Source of the DNA: Mastigias papua
Taxonomy: Eukaryota; Cnidaria; Scyphozoa; Rhizostomeae; Mastigiidae
DNA: 64,000 bases
Assembly (NCBI GenBank): GCA_964019165.1
Contig: OZ025276.1
Location: 6,137,840 to 6,201,839 of the forward strand
Direction: 5' to 3'
In this document: one piece after another, positions 1 to 12,775 of the stretch
Layout of the letters: each line of letters opens with the position of its first letter
Numbering within the stretch: the stretch's first letter is position 1
Program-made: the position numbers and the translations under genes
The notes under the pieces: generated by a model
Told to the model about the DNA's origin: nothing
Seen by the model: only the letters and a program-made list of their open reading frames with translations
Database searches by the model: none

Positions 1-210
1 ATCAATCTCTCGATGAGTACTCTGGGACTCTTAGTTAAATCATCTGACCCCCTCTTATCAATGCTGGAAGATTTCACGTTTGACAAGTCCTCATCAACAT
101 ACATTGTAAAGAAAATTATATACATTGCCATCAGATGCAGCTATTATATTTTCTGCCTTAGAAACAAGCCATGTACCAACCCTGCTTTATTAGAATTTTA
201 ATCACGGTTG

Positions 211-274
<64 letters not shown>
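211..274. repeat. (TA)n microsatellite, SINE 3' tail
   Basis: Uninterrupted TA dinucleotides lie directly at the end of the SINE body that starts at 271. Read on the minus strand, this is where the 3' tail of a tRNA-derived SINE would be. Confidence 0.9.
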
Positions 275-511
275 GAACTCAGTAGCTTGCGAGTAACCAG
301 GATTTCTCCTTTTTCAGTGCAGACAGAAACATTATTATTCTCAGAAAAATCAGGAGAAAATTAAAACTTGCCACCACCGGGAATCGAACCACAGATCTCT
401 TGCTTTCCGGGCAAGCGTCTTAACCACTAGACCACAGTGGCTTGTTTTAACTCTCCTGATTTTAGCACCTTTAGGTTACTTTCGGCTTTCGCCTTTTTCA
501 AGCAGCTCTAC
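271..511 (-). mobile_element. tRNA-derived SINE, first copy
   Basis: Read on the minus strand, this unit has a tRNA-like head (441-370) followed by a body (369-271) of unknown origin that runs into the (TA)n tail. The stretch 271-441 recurs essentially unchanged at 512-682, so a 241-bp unit is tandemly repeated. Positions 442-511 are present only between the two heads. The tRNA-like head is flanked by an inverted repeat: 347-367 pairs with 444-463. Head plus internal Pol III boxes plus simple-repeat tail is the standard SINE layout; the family was not recognised. Confidence 0.75.
370..441 (-). tRNA. tRNA-like SINE head (pseudo-tRNA)
   Basis: The 72-nt sequence folds with a 7-bp acceptor stem containing two G-U pairs, a 4-bp D stem (GTCT/AGAC) and a perfect 5-bp anticodon stem (CTTGC/GCAAG). 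It has an A box (TGGTCTAGTGG) and a B box (GGTTCGATTCC). The T stem is badly mispaired (TGTGG against CCCGG). The anticodon loop CCGGAAA has C instead of U at position 33, and the nominal anticodon GGA (Ser) lacks the long variable arm of tRNA-Ser. It is therefore read as a Pol III-competent SINE head and not a working tRNA. Confidence 0.65.
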
Positions 512-796
<285 letters not shown>

Positions 797-1076
797 TATG
801 TATGTAGAGGAAATTTCGTGCGGAGCCCATATTAAAACACAGAAGTTACTACCTACATTTTCTTTGATATTCACTATAAATATGTAAACGCAACAGTCAA
901 CAGTTAACTCCTAAAGTTCTTTATGTAAATCACCAAAACAATTACTGTGTTGTATTACTCTCACCGCCATTGTGAAATGTCTTTTCGTCTAGTTGTGACA
1001 ATCTATGGGTGCTCCTCTTTAAGTATCTTTCCTTGTCTGTGCTCATGTATCAACTCCTCGAAGCAATGCCAACACA

Positions 1077-1440
1077 CTAAGGAAATAAGGACACGGAAAC
1101 ACAAGCCAACCCATCACGAAAGGAGAAACCATTTAACTGGCCTCCTGTATCGTCTGTATAGTTGCAAACGTTTGTTTTCTCGAAGAGCATGAACAATTCA
1201 TTGACGTATATTTTGATCCCGAGACCGAGCCTTGCGGCACTCTTAGGGCGGTTTTTGCCCATGTACCAAAAGAACCATGGACTTTTACCCTCTGCTTCCT
1301 ATCATCAATATAGCTATAGATCCATCCATTTGAAGCCATATGCATCCAAGTTTGCAATCAAAACTTCATGATTGAGGCAATCGAAGGCTTTCGAAAGGTT
1401 CGCCAGGACAACCCTAGAGGTGCAAGTGTTTCTCAAGCCA
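1077..1440 (-). pseudogene. LINE reverse transcriptase fragment
   Basis: Translating the minus strand across frames gives the core of a LINE reverse transcriptase: ANLSKAFDCLNHEVL (motif A region), then RKQRVKVHGSF, then VPQGS, and finally NYTDDT where the YADD catalytic box should be. The fragment is broken by frame changes and contains only the palm part of the domain. Ends are approximate. Nothing else is seen in the flanking 800-1076. Confidence 0.7.
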
Positions 1441-1445
1441 TCCTG

Positions 1446-1978
1446 CTTTATTAAGTGTTAGGTGATAGTTCTAACCAAAATAAAACCTAATGCTCCATAC
1501 AGCAAAATTAACAGTATTGCAAAATACAATATACACGTATTCCACCTTTACATTCCTTTAGAGCTAAGCATAGCTCACTACTTTTGTAGTTTGAGGACGT
1601 AATTCCCGCTACTTATATTCGCATACCTTTTACACCTGACCTTTCAAGCTATTTTCATCCTTGAGAATCAGCAGTGCTGAAGGACAACACTCCTTAAATA
1701 TTTGAAATCAAACAATCAAAGAATCAACCAACTCATAATGAATTCCTCTGTCTTCACATTTAAATCCAAAACCACCTAAAAGCAATTCAAAAAAAGCAAC
1801 TTGGCACTGATTTTAGTACGCTACATGTTTACGATGAACTTGCATGAACTTCCCCGTCTGTTGCGCATTTTGCTGGCTGCAATTCATCGAAAGATACACA
1901 GTATAATTTGCAAATTAAGGATATACTTGACATTCCGAAAATTAGGACAACCTTATATGGAATAGAAACAGTAAATTA
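1446..1978. other. No feature recognised
   Basis: AT-rich sequence between the LINE scrap and the first MITE. No coding signal, RNA or repeat structure was seen on either strand. Confidence 0.5.
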
Positions 1979-2662
1979 GGGGTCAGTCATTTATAACTCT
2001 GGGTAGTAGGGCGGGCTAGAATTGGGTAGGGCATTAAAACTTTTTGTAGGATACTTTGAGGGTATGAAACTTTGTAGAGAACTTTTGAGGGATATGAAAC
2101 CCTTTAGAGACAAAATCTAAAGAAAATCAACTCATTGACTTGCAGAAGTCTATTGATCACTGTATACGTATCAAGTTGTCTGAGTTTATCCAATAGCAAT
2201 TTTTCTCTGATTTAGGTTTTCTGTGGCATACTGTGTTATTGTAGTGCTCTTATTAGCATTCATCACAGCTGTTTGTTCAAATGAAGTTTCAAGCATTGAT
2301 AAACTTTTTCATGAAAACTTATGTATGCCTTATGCAAAGAAATCTCACAAAGAATGATATTTACAACATTGTGTACAAAGGTTTTCCATGCAATATTTCC
2401 CAGCAAGTAATTTTGGAGAACACATTTTCTATATGTGATCTTTCAAGTCCATGATAGTGGCAACTGTGACTTTAAAAGTAGCAATGAAGAAATCTTCCCT
2501 GAAATCCTTACAGGGTGGATGGCAAGTGGGATGTGAAACTTAATACTTATTTCTCAATAGGGTATGAAAACTTTTAGGCAAAAAGTGAAGGGGTATAAAA
2601 CGTTTGACCAGTTTGTAAATTCTAACCCGCCCAGGTACCCAGAGTTATAAATGACTGACCCC
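1979..2662. mobile_element. PIF/Harbinger-like MITE, copy 1
   Basis: This 684-bp non-coding element has terminal inverted repeats beginning GGGGTCAGTCATTTATAAC and continuing for about 27 bp almost perfectly, then imperfectly to about 50 bp. It is flanked by a TTA duplication (1976-1978 and 2663-2665). A 3-bp TWA target site is the hallmark of PIF/Harbinger. A nearly identical 684-bp copy lies at 12776-13459 in the opposite orientation. No transposase is encoded. Confidence 0.85.
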
Positions 2663-2743
2663 TTATATGGGTCAAAACTATGGCAAATGCTACCTCCCAA
2701 TATTAAATACCCCCAATCATTAATGGCAGTTAAAAAAGAGTTA

Positions 2744-2965
2744 CATTTCAAAACTATTTACTTTATATGAGTCTTCACACTCTTTCAACACACTAATATA
2801 GTTTAATTGTGTAACGGCCGTTTTTTGAAAGACCGTTACACAAAAAGGCCGTTGGACAGTTAAATTACATTACTGTGTCGAAAGAGTGTGAAGACTCATA
2901 TGCAGTAAATAGTTATTGTGTCGAAAGAGTGCGAAGACTCATATGAAGTAAATAGTTTTGAAATG
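2744..2965. mobile_element. Short TIR element with TA target site
   Basis: The left end reads CATTTCAAAACTATTTACTT and the right end is its near-exact inverse. TA dinucleotides flank both ends (2742-2743, 2966-2967), as for Tc1/mariner-type MITEs. An extra direct copy of the right-end motif (around 2873-2912) lies just inside the right terminus. No coding capacity. Confidence 0.7.
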
Positions 2966-3134
2966 TATTCAAACTCTTTTCTTGCCGCGGCAACAAGATT
3001 GGCCTCATGATGTTCGGAAAAGAGTTAAGATCCTGTATTTTATTTCTGGGGTAGGTTTCATCTAATATGAATTAACTTAGTTAACTTTATACCCTTTATT
3101 CTATTTGGTTCATATTGATAGTTGGCTTTAACTA

Positions 3135-3427
3135 CCGTAAATCCTCGAATTAGCCCCCCTCAAATAAGCCCCCATGTTAGAACTTCAAATTGTTAATAAG
3201 CCCCCACCACAGATGATGATGAAGACTATGATAAAGACCAATGCTTAAATCTAGGCTATTCTGGTAATAGTAAGGAGAAGAGGAGCTTTGACAACGAGCT
3301 TTTTATACGACATTTGTCAAATAATTTTATATGCCCCCCTCGAATAAGCCCTCCCCTCGAATAAGCCCCCACCCAAAAAGCATGAAAAATAAATAAGCCC
3401 CCAGGGGGCTAATTCGAGGATGTACGG
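3135..3427 (+). mobile_element. Mariner-like MITE, copy 1
   Basis: The terminal inverted repeats are about 24 bp (CCGTAAATCCTCGAATTAGC against CCGTACATCCTCGAATTAGC when read inward) and are followed by a run of C. TA flanks both ends (3133-3134, 3428-3429), indicating a Tc1/mariner-type target site. The interior has repeated AATAAGCCCCC motifs and no reading frame. An eroded relative lies at about 58387-58684. Confidence 0.75.
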
Positions 3428-3504
3428 TAGCTGTATTTAACTATACTTATTCTCACTAATAGACTCATTTGTTGGTATCTAGATTATGTAATGCTCTGGG
3501 CTCT

Positions 3505-3782
3505 GTTTTATATGGAATAGCAACGACATTTGTGAAGCAAAGCCCGAAGGCCTAGCCACGAAGAGACACTACAAGTTTTTCTCTGACTTGTTGCTATTCT
3601 CGCATCGACAGACCCTTTTAATCACACTAAAGTGTTTGTTTTACTTCTACTACACTCGACGATGCTAACACAATGGGACTCATAACCAGTACAGAGGACA
3701 AGTACTCAACAAATACTGTAACGACACACCCAACTGGAACTAATATTTACATCCACACATATTCACACATTTACTCACATCC
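3505..3782 (+). repeat. Dispersed 280-bp repeat, copy A
   Basis: A stretch of about 278 bp, including GCAAAGCCCGAAGG and TTGTTGCTATTCTCGCATCG, recurs in direct orientation at 4428-4711 with scattered substitutions. It contains short open frames but no protein resemblance was recognised. It may be an unclassified SINE or MITE; no clear terminal repeats were found. Confidence 0.75.
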
Positions 3783-4427
3783 TTACATCTTCACTGCCCT
3801 TCAAAATTATCTAAAATACAGCTACATTATCCATAAAATAAAAGCAAAGTTTTTGCAAACCATCAAGCTCGGACGCAATGACAAGGAAGGGGATTTTGGA
3901 GTCAAAGCGTTGTTGAAAATTACTAGTCATCATAGTGGAGCCTCTCTGTCCTCTTCCAGTATTCAGTGTTTTGGACGTTCCATAAACTGAATATAATTGT
4001 GATACATCGCTTGTTGACTTCTCATCATTGCTGCAGCAACTACTGCTTATAAATTTTTTCCACTGAGATCCACCTTTCTATATTGGACAGGAATAACCAC
4101 TTGATGTCATAAAACATCCACCGCCATCTTTGCATGTACTGGCATGGCCCCTTTCGTTCTCACCATATTTCATGCCAAAATAAAACAATAAATGTGAATC
4201 TCCTTCTTAACATCAATCCGTTCAGCAATGCAGTACTATCATATCTCCGTCTCTCCCCTGCCTACTCTAGTTCTCTAGCATCTCTGTAGCATCAAAACCA
4301 ATCAAGTTCGCGAACATCAGTAACCTTTTGCCAACTATTTTCATTTCGATCATACTCTATATACTGTCGACGGTGCCTTTCTGTCCATATCCTACCTCTG
4401 TCACCAAATATAATGCCTTGTATCTCT

Positions 4428-4711
4428 TTTTTATATGAAATAGCAAAGAAATTTGTAAAGCAAAGCCCGAAGGACTAGCCACGATGATACACTACAAGTT
4501 TTTCCCTGACCTGTTGCTATTCTCGCATCGACAAACTCTTTTGATTACACTAAAATGTTTGTTTTACTTCTACGACACTGGAGGACTAACACAATGTGGC
4601 TCACAACTGGTTGACAGTACAGAGAACAAGTACTCAACAAATACTGTGACGACACACCCAACTGGCACTGATAGTTACATCCACACATGTTCACACATTT
4701 ATTCATATCGC
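4428..4711 (+). repeat. Dispersed 280-bp repeat, copy B
   Basis: Direct-repeat partner of 3505-3782. The spacer between the copies (3783-4427) shows nothing recognisable. Confidence 0.75.
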
Positions 4712-4964
4712 TACAATTATAAGAAAATGAATATTCAGAGTCCCCCTCGCCCGAAGAATACTCTATTGAAACACTTTGTATTTTACAGGCCAGGGGAGCT
4801 CGGAATATTCATTGTTTTATGATCAAGATACTAGCAAGTTATTAAACATTGAATGCTCTATTGTAGTCCAATATCGAATCGATCGATACAAAAAATAGCA
4901 ATTAAACATGGCACTTTTTTAAGAGGCATGCGTAATGAATCAATCAAGCTCAGATTCAACCCAA

Positions 4965-5105
4965 GTTCACTTTAAACGGTACATAACCCAGGCTCACTCT
5001 AAGTTCAACACACACTCTGAGCAGGAAATTCTTAACCCGGGGTGGCTCGCTGTACACAACAAAATTTAGCCCGGGTTAGCGTTAACCTGGGTTAAAAGTG
5101 TCATA
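4965..5105. repeat. Short inverted-repeat element with AACCCGGG/AACCTGGG motifs
   Basis: Clusters of AACCCGGG, AGCCCGGGTT and AACCTGGGTTAAA form small palindromes. A comparable cluster is at about 10268-10418. The layout suggests a small MITE family, but termini and target-site duplication could not be fixed. Confidence 0.35.
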
Positions 5106-8100
5106 CAAAGTGGGCTTTGGACTACTTCACTGACATGACTGTCGAAGTTAAGCAAACCTCTCATTTAAGATGATTTCCTCGGAAGCCAGAATAAGTAAGT
5201 TTTACTGCGATCACGTGAAGTCATCTCAAATGGGTGTGTAAAAAGAGATGAACCACACTTTCCTACTTCGAAGTAGCTTGCCTATGAGAAACCTTGATTT
5301 CTTACGTCAGAAGCCATAATCGGAATCTAGACAGTTGAGACTGTTTACAATGGGATTTCTAAGGATTTTCGAGGTTCATTCATGCTTTGCAAATGTACTC
5401 CACGATTTCAACCTCAAAAAGTCCATTGATTTTGTATGGTAAAGGATCTTTTTGTGAAGTTTGGTCGTAGGGATGAGAATAAGAAATATGCGGTCTCACA
5501 GCGCATTATGCCTAAATTAAATGGTCGATCTGATAAATTTAAAGTAGCAAATGCTTGCCAATTGATAAATCGAGAGTGTGAGTGTTGAAAGAGAGGTGCG
5601 TTGGTGTACGCTCCAAAGAATTACCTAAATGACATCGCATTCTCGTGAAAAGTATGCTCTCTGTTGCATTTAATTTTATTTACATTATAATTCTTCATGT
5701 TTGTTGGCTTGTGGATATGGGTTACTCATAAACAACAGTATGTACCATCTGAAGAGGGTGGCAGCTTTTCCAATACCATCGTATGGACTATTATCTATAA
5801 ATAGCGGTATCTGAAAGTACTTTTTCCAGTAGAACTCTAACGATTTTGCAGTGAAATCTGTCATGTAACTGAACCCGACAGATTTTTTAGTCCTTGCACT
5901 ATGATTCCATTACAAGACTCTGACCTCTTCAGTGTTAAACAGTCTTTTCAAGTTAGGTCAGGTCTTCAATTTACTTACGCAGCCTCGATCATATCGGACG
6001 TACATTGTAAACAGAAGGATCTTAACTCTTCCTGCCCCCTATAAGTGACAGTCACTTCCGGTCTGATAGTGAGGGAAAGGCTCTATCCAGTCATAATTTT
6101 CAAAGAGCACCAATCAAGCACAGGGACGTCCAGAAAAGGAAAACAAAAATATTCTATGTTTGGCATTCAATGATAGCAGGAGCTTGGTAAACTGAAATCT
6201 AATCCGTTGAATTGCACAGTCATTAACAACATTAGCGTAAATGTTCTCGGCCTTTGAAACAACCTAGAATCCTAGTCGTGTAAGTACCACGATGCATATT
6301 GTACTAAATAATATCAGGATTTCATGTAAACATTCTCTTCAAAATTTACTTGCAGCAACAATCTTGAACTCATCGTATTGGATGAATACCTGGATAAGAG
6401 AAAGTGTAGCGGTGTATTTGCGAGCCAATCTGCGACCCTTAGCCAGTATGTTCAACGGCTTAACGTACAAAAGGGTGTGGGTCTCCTACACCCTCCATAT
6501 TTGAAACTTGGTCAGTAAATCTGCATGCTTTAAGATTTATTTAGCGGTGTTCCTCGGTACGAAAGCATCTAGTATAAACATGGAGTATGATGGAATAACA
6601 GTTGTTCGAAAAGAGATTTTCTAGCCATGCATACACATCTAGTATTATGTAAGAACCACCGCTTCTAGGGGGACAGAGCTTTAGCCTTGTCCACAATTGT
6701 CAAAGAATTTTATTTCCTATTCTGCCAAACTTCAATCTTGACGATCCCTTTAAGCTATGCTAGAGAGTAAAATTGAAGAATTTTCCATCGCACCAGATCC
6801 AACTATGGTGAGTCCTCTTATTTCACTATCAGAGATTTCTCTAACCCACCTACCCAGTAGAAAGACATGGCACCATCCCTGTAACTGGCCATACGTCTAA
6901 ATTTGTTTATGATTCCCAGCACTAAAGGTTTGAAAAAGAGTAACTTTAAATAGGGTTTCTGTCAGTAAATTATCAACTTTAATTCAGTTTTTTTAGGTAA
7001 ACTATTGCCTTGAATTTCCCCTCCCAGATAAGAAGACAAGCTACGCGACCGTTGAAGATGATCCAACTTTCATATTTCAACTCTATGTGGATGCTAATAG
7101 GTGCTAAGATGCGGTGAATGTCAAAGGTTTGGGGCATTGGAATAAAATCTATTATCATTACTACCGTGTAATGCTTCCCCAATTTCCTACTTATTGGTAT
7201 TTTGTAGTTTGTGAAACATTACCTACTGCTGGAAATTTCACTAGATGTTACATTTATTTCCAACTTTCACTTAACTGCAGCAAATGAGGATAACTTTATG
7301 ATTTAATATGAAATGAATACAATTCCCAGAGTTTAGTAGCGTCATTTTACACTTAGTGCTCTCAATGTAGAACGTGTCAAGCCGCCAGTGTCACAGGAAA
7401 CATGATCCTTGAAGCCTTTTATAAATGACTTTTTGAATCGTTTTCATTTGAGCCTTTCAAGCTATGGATCTTTGTAATTCGATACGGGATGAGAAAAAAC
7501 AGCACTGGGTATCTCACATAATACAATCTTGTAACCACAGTGTATGCTGAACAGTCACAACTTTTAGGTAAGTCTGATCAATTATTGTGCTCTTACTTAA
7601 CCTAAAAAAGTATGCAACCAAAAGTTATTTCAAGATGCTCAAATAAGCATCAATTCTTATTGGTTGCAACAGTGCTTTTCTATAAAGGGCTATTCATTCA
7701 TTCAATGTTTTATGAGCTTCTAATGTTTCGTTCTTTGTGATGTCCCCTGTCCATTTGCCTGATAGCAAATCATTTAGCATGAATGACTCTAATTGAGTAT
7801 AAATGGCAGAGTAATTTAGCATATTTTAGCATAAATGACTTGATCCCTCTTTAGGTAGCACATAAATGAATAGGAATCTTAGTGCAACGAAATAGGAGCT
7901 CTTAGGCTCTTAGTCTTCCAGAAAAGAATTGTGCGAAAGTGAAACTATTTTCAAGCTTCAAGCATAATCATAGGGACGATGGAGATGGGAGCGAGATAAA
8001 TATGAGTTTCTCCTACTCAGCGGCATATTGAGGGTAACATGATAGGCAAAGGTGGTGCCAAGGTGGGAATGGGGGACATGCCCTGCCAGTTTCTCCTATG

Positions 8101-9879
8101 GTCAATTTTGTAAGTTATCCACATTCAAATAGAAAAGTTTTAAGGAGGTGGAAGATCTCTAGCAAGGTATAGTACGATGTTTGCTATGCCCATTCACTGC
8201 TGTTTGCATAGCTTTTGTGTCACGCTATAGTTGTATAGTTTATTACATGATGTGAAAGGGCATGGCTCAAAAGGGCTCGGTCTACCAAAATCCCTCCTCC
8301 CTCAGATTGCACTGGCTGACGTAGCGCCTGGCAATAATCCCTCCAAATTCTTTCCAAGACACAAAGGAAATATATACGTAATAAGGTAGAGGTATAATAG
8401 GAAGCAAAGACTTTGCATACAGAGAATCTAGTGAGCAATGACATCACATTATCATTGGTAGAAATTTTCGCCTAATTTCACCTCTTCACCTCTAATCATC
8501 GATGCCCTGTTTGTGACAGAAAGTGACAAAGGGGAATTTCCTAGTATTGTAAATCTCACTTTAATAATTCTTGGTTTGACCACTTAGTAGAGGACACCAA
8601 GAAAAAATACCTGTGGAAATATTGCGTACCCTTGACAATATTTACATAAATAGTGCAACAATGCTTTTGGCATGAAAGCATGACAATATTTATTAAAGAT
8701 GCCTGGTTTGCCTCAGTTCAAAGGATATTTCAGCATTTTAAACTTCTGAAGGAAGAGCTGTTTTGTCAGTATATACATTTCAAAGACATAGGGTCACCAG
8801 TATTGGAGAAAATGTTGCAGCCATATTTGGGTAAGGGACATTAAGGTATTTGACTACTGTCAGATTTGCACATCTATAGTTCAGCTTCTCGATTTACCAA
8901 CCTAAACTTTGGCTCATTGGTTTCATACGACAGTCAAAATCATTATTTAGTCAGGATTTGTGCTGGTTAGTGTTGACACCTCTGGAGCAATCCCAAGCAG
9001 AGCAGTAAATCACAAATTACAAATTAATTACTTACTATACAGCAGTTTGATTTGACGTATTCACCTACACTTTCAGTCCTAAAAAGACTCTGAAAACTTA
9101 AAATTCCAATTTAAAACTTATTAAAATGACAAGTCTTTAACTTTTTCTTGTCTCAAAGTAGCCACATTATTCACTAGGAGTGTCGTTCATAGTTGTAGGC
9201 CCATCACGATGGGCGTTTTAATGCAAATGATTTTATCGTTACTTTGGAAACATCCAGCTTCATGTGCACATTGCTAAGTCTTGAAAGTCATGCATTCTTA
9301 CTTATTTTCTGTATACCTTTCTTGCATTGACGAGCTGTGCTTTTTAGTGTCCTGAAAATAACTGTTCGATTATCATTATCAATTTGGAAATGTATGAGCA
9401 GCCAGTTAATCTTGTTATAACGATATCCCTCCAACAATACGTACATACAGAAACTTACATAAACTCACTTAACTATAATTAGAATAATAAAGAAATAAAA
9501 TTGCTGATCGTAGAGGGAGTTGCTCTTTGAGGTTGAATAGATTAGTTTTCATGGCTCATCAAATGTCTTTTTAGATGGCTTTTAAATAGATTTAGAGTTG
9601 ACGGTTTTCTGATGTAAGTTGGTATATCATTTCAGGCCCTAATACCAGATTATAGAAAACCCTTTCTTAGAGAATTCAAGTTTTACTTTTGGAATATGCA
9701 AATCTTTATCGTTTCTAGTATTATAATTAGATAAAGATTATCTAAGTTGGAATATATTCAACAGGTTTTCAGGAATATATTCAACAGGTTCGCAAAGTTT
9801 GTTGCGAATCTTATAAATGATCGAAGCGAATATGGTTCTCAACAGAACGATCAAAGTGAATAAGGTTCTCAACATTTAG
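5106..9879. other. Long intergenic stretch without recognised features
   Basis: About 4.8 kb of AT-rich sequence read on both strands. Open frames are short (under 80 codons), carry no motif and have no convincing splice partners. No RNA gene, tandem array or transposon terminus was recognised. Confidence 0.45.
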
Positions 9880-10075
9880 CCAATTTTTAGGACAGGCTGC
9901 CTCATACTATGTTTCCGTAGCGTAGGTGACTCTCAAAGAGAGCACGATAAACATCACATGGGTTAGATTGGGGAAGAACGTACTTAAGTTTTTTCAAAGA
10001 TGATAAACCTCCTGCTAGCTTTTCCGTCGATGATTTAACTTGATTCTTCCATTTTAGCCTTTCGTCATTATTGCA
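9880..10075 (-). pseudogene. LINE ORF2 C-terminal scrap
   Basis: The minus-strand translation contains LKWKNQVKSSTEKLAGGLSS, KYVLPQSNPCDVYRAL and ESHLRYGNIV. These are conserved blocks just after the reverse transcriptase palm of LINEs in this genome. A TGA stands where the conserved Trp after GNIV is expected. The same block (YRAIIKSRLRYG) occurs in the LINE insert at 22440-22920, so both belong to one family. Confidence 0.7.
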
Positions 10076-10267
10076 TTGTTTATGCATTTTAAAAGTCCAT
10101 GTGAATAATCCTGGCGGGCGTGATATGACCAAGCCCATATTTCCTACCTCAATGGCTTTAACTGTTACATTTTGGCATAAGGACTCAATTAAGTAGTAAC
10201 AAAATTTGCCTTGTTTCATGCCATACTTGATATACATAGATTACAATGTCTACCGCACATGCACAAA

Positions 10268-10418
10268 TGGCCTCTTAACCCAGGCTCGTCCCAAGTTTCT
10301 GTCCACAAGATGCATTTGGTTAATTTCAGTGTGGACAAGAGATGGGTTCACCCCAGGTTAGTCTAACCTGGGACGAACCTAGGTTAGTTTGCGTAGTGTG
10401 AACAGGGCCTATGTCTTT
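10268..10418. repeat. Short inverted-repeat element, relative of 4965-5105
   Basis: Contains AACCCAGGCTCGTCCC near one end, and CCCAGGTTAGTCTAACCTGGG-type palindromic motifs with CCTAGGTTAG near the other, which ends in TGTGAACAGGGCC. It looks like a small MITE. No target-site duplication was established. Confidence 0.35.
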
Positions 10419-10424
10419 GCATGT

Positions 10425-11690
10425 TGGTTTGTTCCTGCATGCAGGCACCCAGGTGACTAAACAGTACTAGTTATGGGGAATCTTCACAACTAAAGCTGGA
10501 AGAAGAGGTTGTGGCACAGCTCAGTAAGCAAATTGCTCGAGAAGGATTCCCAGTGATCACTATCTGTATTCTTACAAGTATGATTTTCCTTTGGTACAAA
10601 CCACATAACTTATTTGATAACTTGGTTTGATATATGGAAATCTCACTCCTGCATCTGATCGCTACTAACATGAAATGGACTTCGGTGATGTCAAACGATT
10701 TCATAATATCTTCATTTTCAACAAGACCAACTAAGTTTCCTTTTCAAGGGAGTGATAAAGATTTGTGGCTCCAAGGAGCAAGGTAGTGCAAATCCTTCTA
10801 GTTTCGAAGAGGAATATGAACAAGACGTATATAATGCCACAAAGACCTAAGTAGCACATTTTTATTTGATTGCACTGAAAAAGACCCTGCCTTCAGAAAG
10901 AAGAGTTAAAAATATGAAATATATTTGGATGACACAAGTTGTGACTAGAGCAACTTTTTAAGGATCCCTAAGCCTTTGGGTCCCAAAGTGGCCCTCACAA
11001 GTCTTCAAGGGACAGGCATCTGCATTTATTGATGTAAAAAAGAATTTAATAAGAACATATAAACCCTTCCCTAGTTCGAGGGCCATGTATTGCTTCCTTT
11101 CTCCCTTATTGATAACAGTCTTTTATCAGTTGAAACCCTCCCCCCAAGAAATTGATCACACTGCCACCCTAGATCCTCTTAAACAGGGCTATTCACAATA
11201 ATTGGAATGCACTAATGAACTTCTCTTCCACAACGAACAATACTGCTGCAAATAAAGAAAATGGCAAGATAGCGCCCGCCCGGGTCTAAAGGTTTTCTAA
11301 AATGGATGATAAACTTACGTTGTTTTAAGGGACCTTACAGACGACTTGGGAGCATCTCAGACAGTCACATCTACGTCACAATATCTCGTGACACGTTTCC
11401 CGCCAAAATTTTATAAGGAAATGAAGCAAGAAACACGCTCAGATAGCATTTTCATTTAAGATTGGACAATAAAAAATTTGGCACCAAACTATGTATCCCT
11501 TATCATTTAATGTAACAAATATTAAGAGTTCAAAGCTCTGTAAAGTCATAAATGAGAGATGTGAAAGATACCAGTTAGCATAACACTTAGATCTACAGGA
11601 CTTAATGACATGAAGCACTGTGAATGCTAAAATAACGATTCCAGGATAGAAAGAACTTGCTGGTATAACAAACTAAATGTCTGGTACTTT
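10425..11690. other. No feature recognised
   Basis: AT-rich sequence with no coding, RNA or repeat signal seen on either strand. Confidence 0.4.
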
Positions 11691-11694
11691 GGAT

Positions 11695-12350
11695 CTGCCC
11701 AGCAAGGTCTCTAAAATTTTCTAGATATAACGAACAGCGGATATAACGGACTTTCTAAAATTACAAACCAAATTTGAATCCCTTCAGCACAATTACTTTG
11801 GATCAAAATTACGATCGATATAACGACTTTTAAAATTTTTTTGGCCTTTATTTGGATTTATTTATTCCTCTGGTTCATTCATCATGATCCCATGGGGATC
11901 AGCATCAGTCCTTATCCCATTTGCACTTCCACGTTTATTTAAAGACACAAAACAAACAGATTGTCATTATATCTCAACAGACAAGTAGCAGCAATAGCTA
12001 CCGCCTCTAATTTATCTGTTTATGTTCCATCTATATTGCTATCCTCTAATTCTCCCCATTCAATGTTTCCGCAATGGTAGGTGTAGTTAATTCTTTTGTG
12101 GCTTTCACGATATCCTTTGGGATTCATCTAGCAATTCAATACACTTGATATCAAGAAAGAAAGCAATGTCAAACTCCTTCGGGATCATCAAACAAATCTA
12201 TTTCATTTGATGTATAGAAAGAAAACCTTTAGATATCATGTTCTGCTCAAAGTCCGAAATTGATGGATTAACGTGGTTGGCATTGATCGATTGTATAGGA
12301 CGGTTGACGCACATGTATTTCGAACTTTCTCATTATTGTCATTCTTTTAG
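11695..12350 (-). mobile_element. Possible decayed DNA transposon
   Basis: Three copies of a GATATAACG-like word occur within 11725-11825, a word often found in pogo/Tigger-type termini. On the minus strand a broken frame includes KELTTPTIAETLNGEN. No intact domain is visible, so the assignment is weak. 12351-12772 shows nothing. Confidence 0.25.
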
Positions 12351-12775
12351 ATCCAAATCTTTGCTACAACCAATATGTTTGTACACAAATCTTCCAGAAA
12401 CCTAGAACTTTACCTGATGCGCTGTTCTCTTTGTTCTCAATTTGAGGAGCTTTGAAAGTTCCAAAAGGACAAGTTTGTAGTGCCAAATCGTCGCTGCATA
12501 CTTGTGTACAAATGATAAATTACCATTGAAACTGAAGCACTGAAGATCTGTGTTCTCCTGATTTTGATAGATATATACATTTATTAAGTAGAAATGCGAG
12601 AGAGTGAATGAACCTAGAGGGGCTCCACCATGCGACTCTCAACGCTGTAGGTCGAGTATTCTATCACTAATTATTGGGACACACTTTCAAGCCGTAGCTC
12701 ATTGATATGTCATTCGTTCGCTCTGCTCCTCTAATCACCAATTTCCACATGGGAACCAATGTACGTCCATCATAA

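Noticed and set aside
370..441. A functional tRNA-Ser(GGA) gene
   Set aside because: The T stem does not pair, position 33 is C, and there is no long variable arm. A duplicate copy and a simple-repeat tail point to a SINE.
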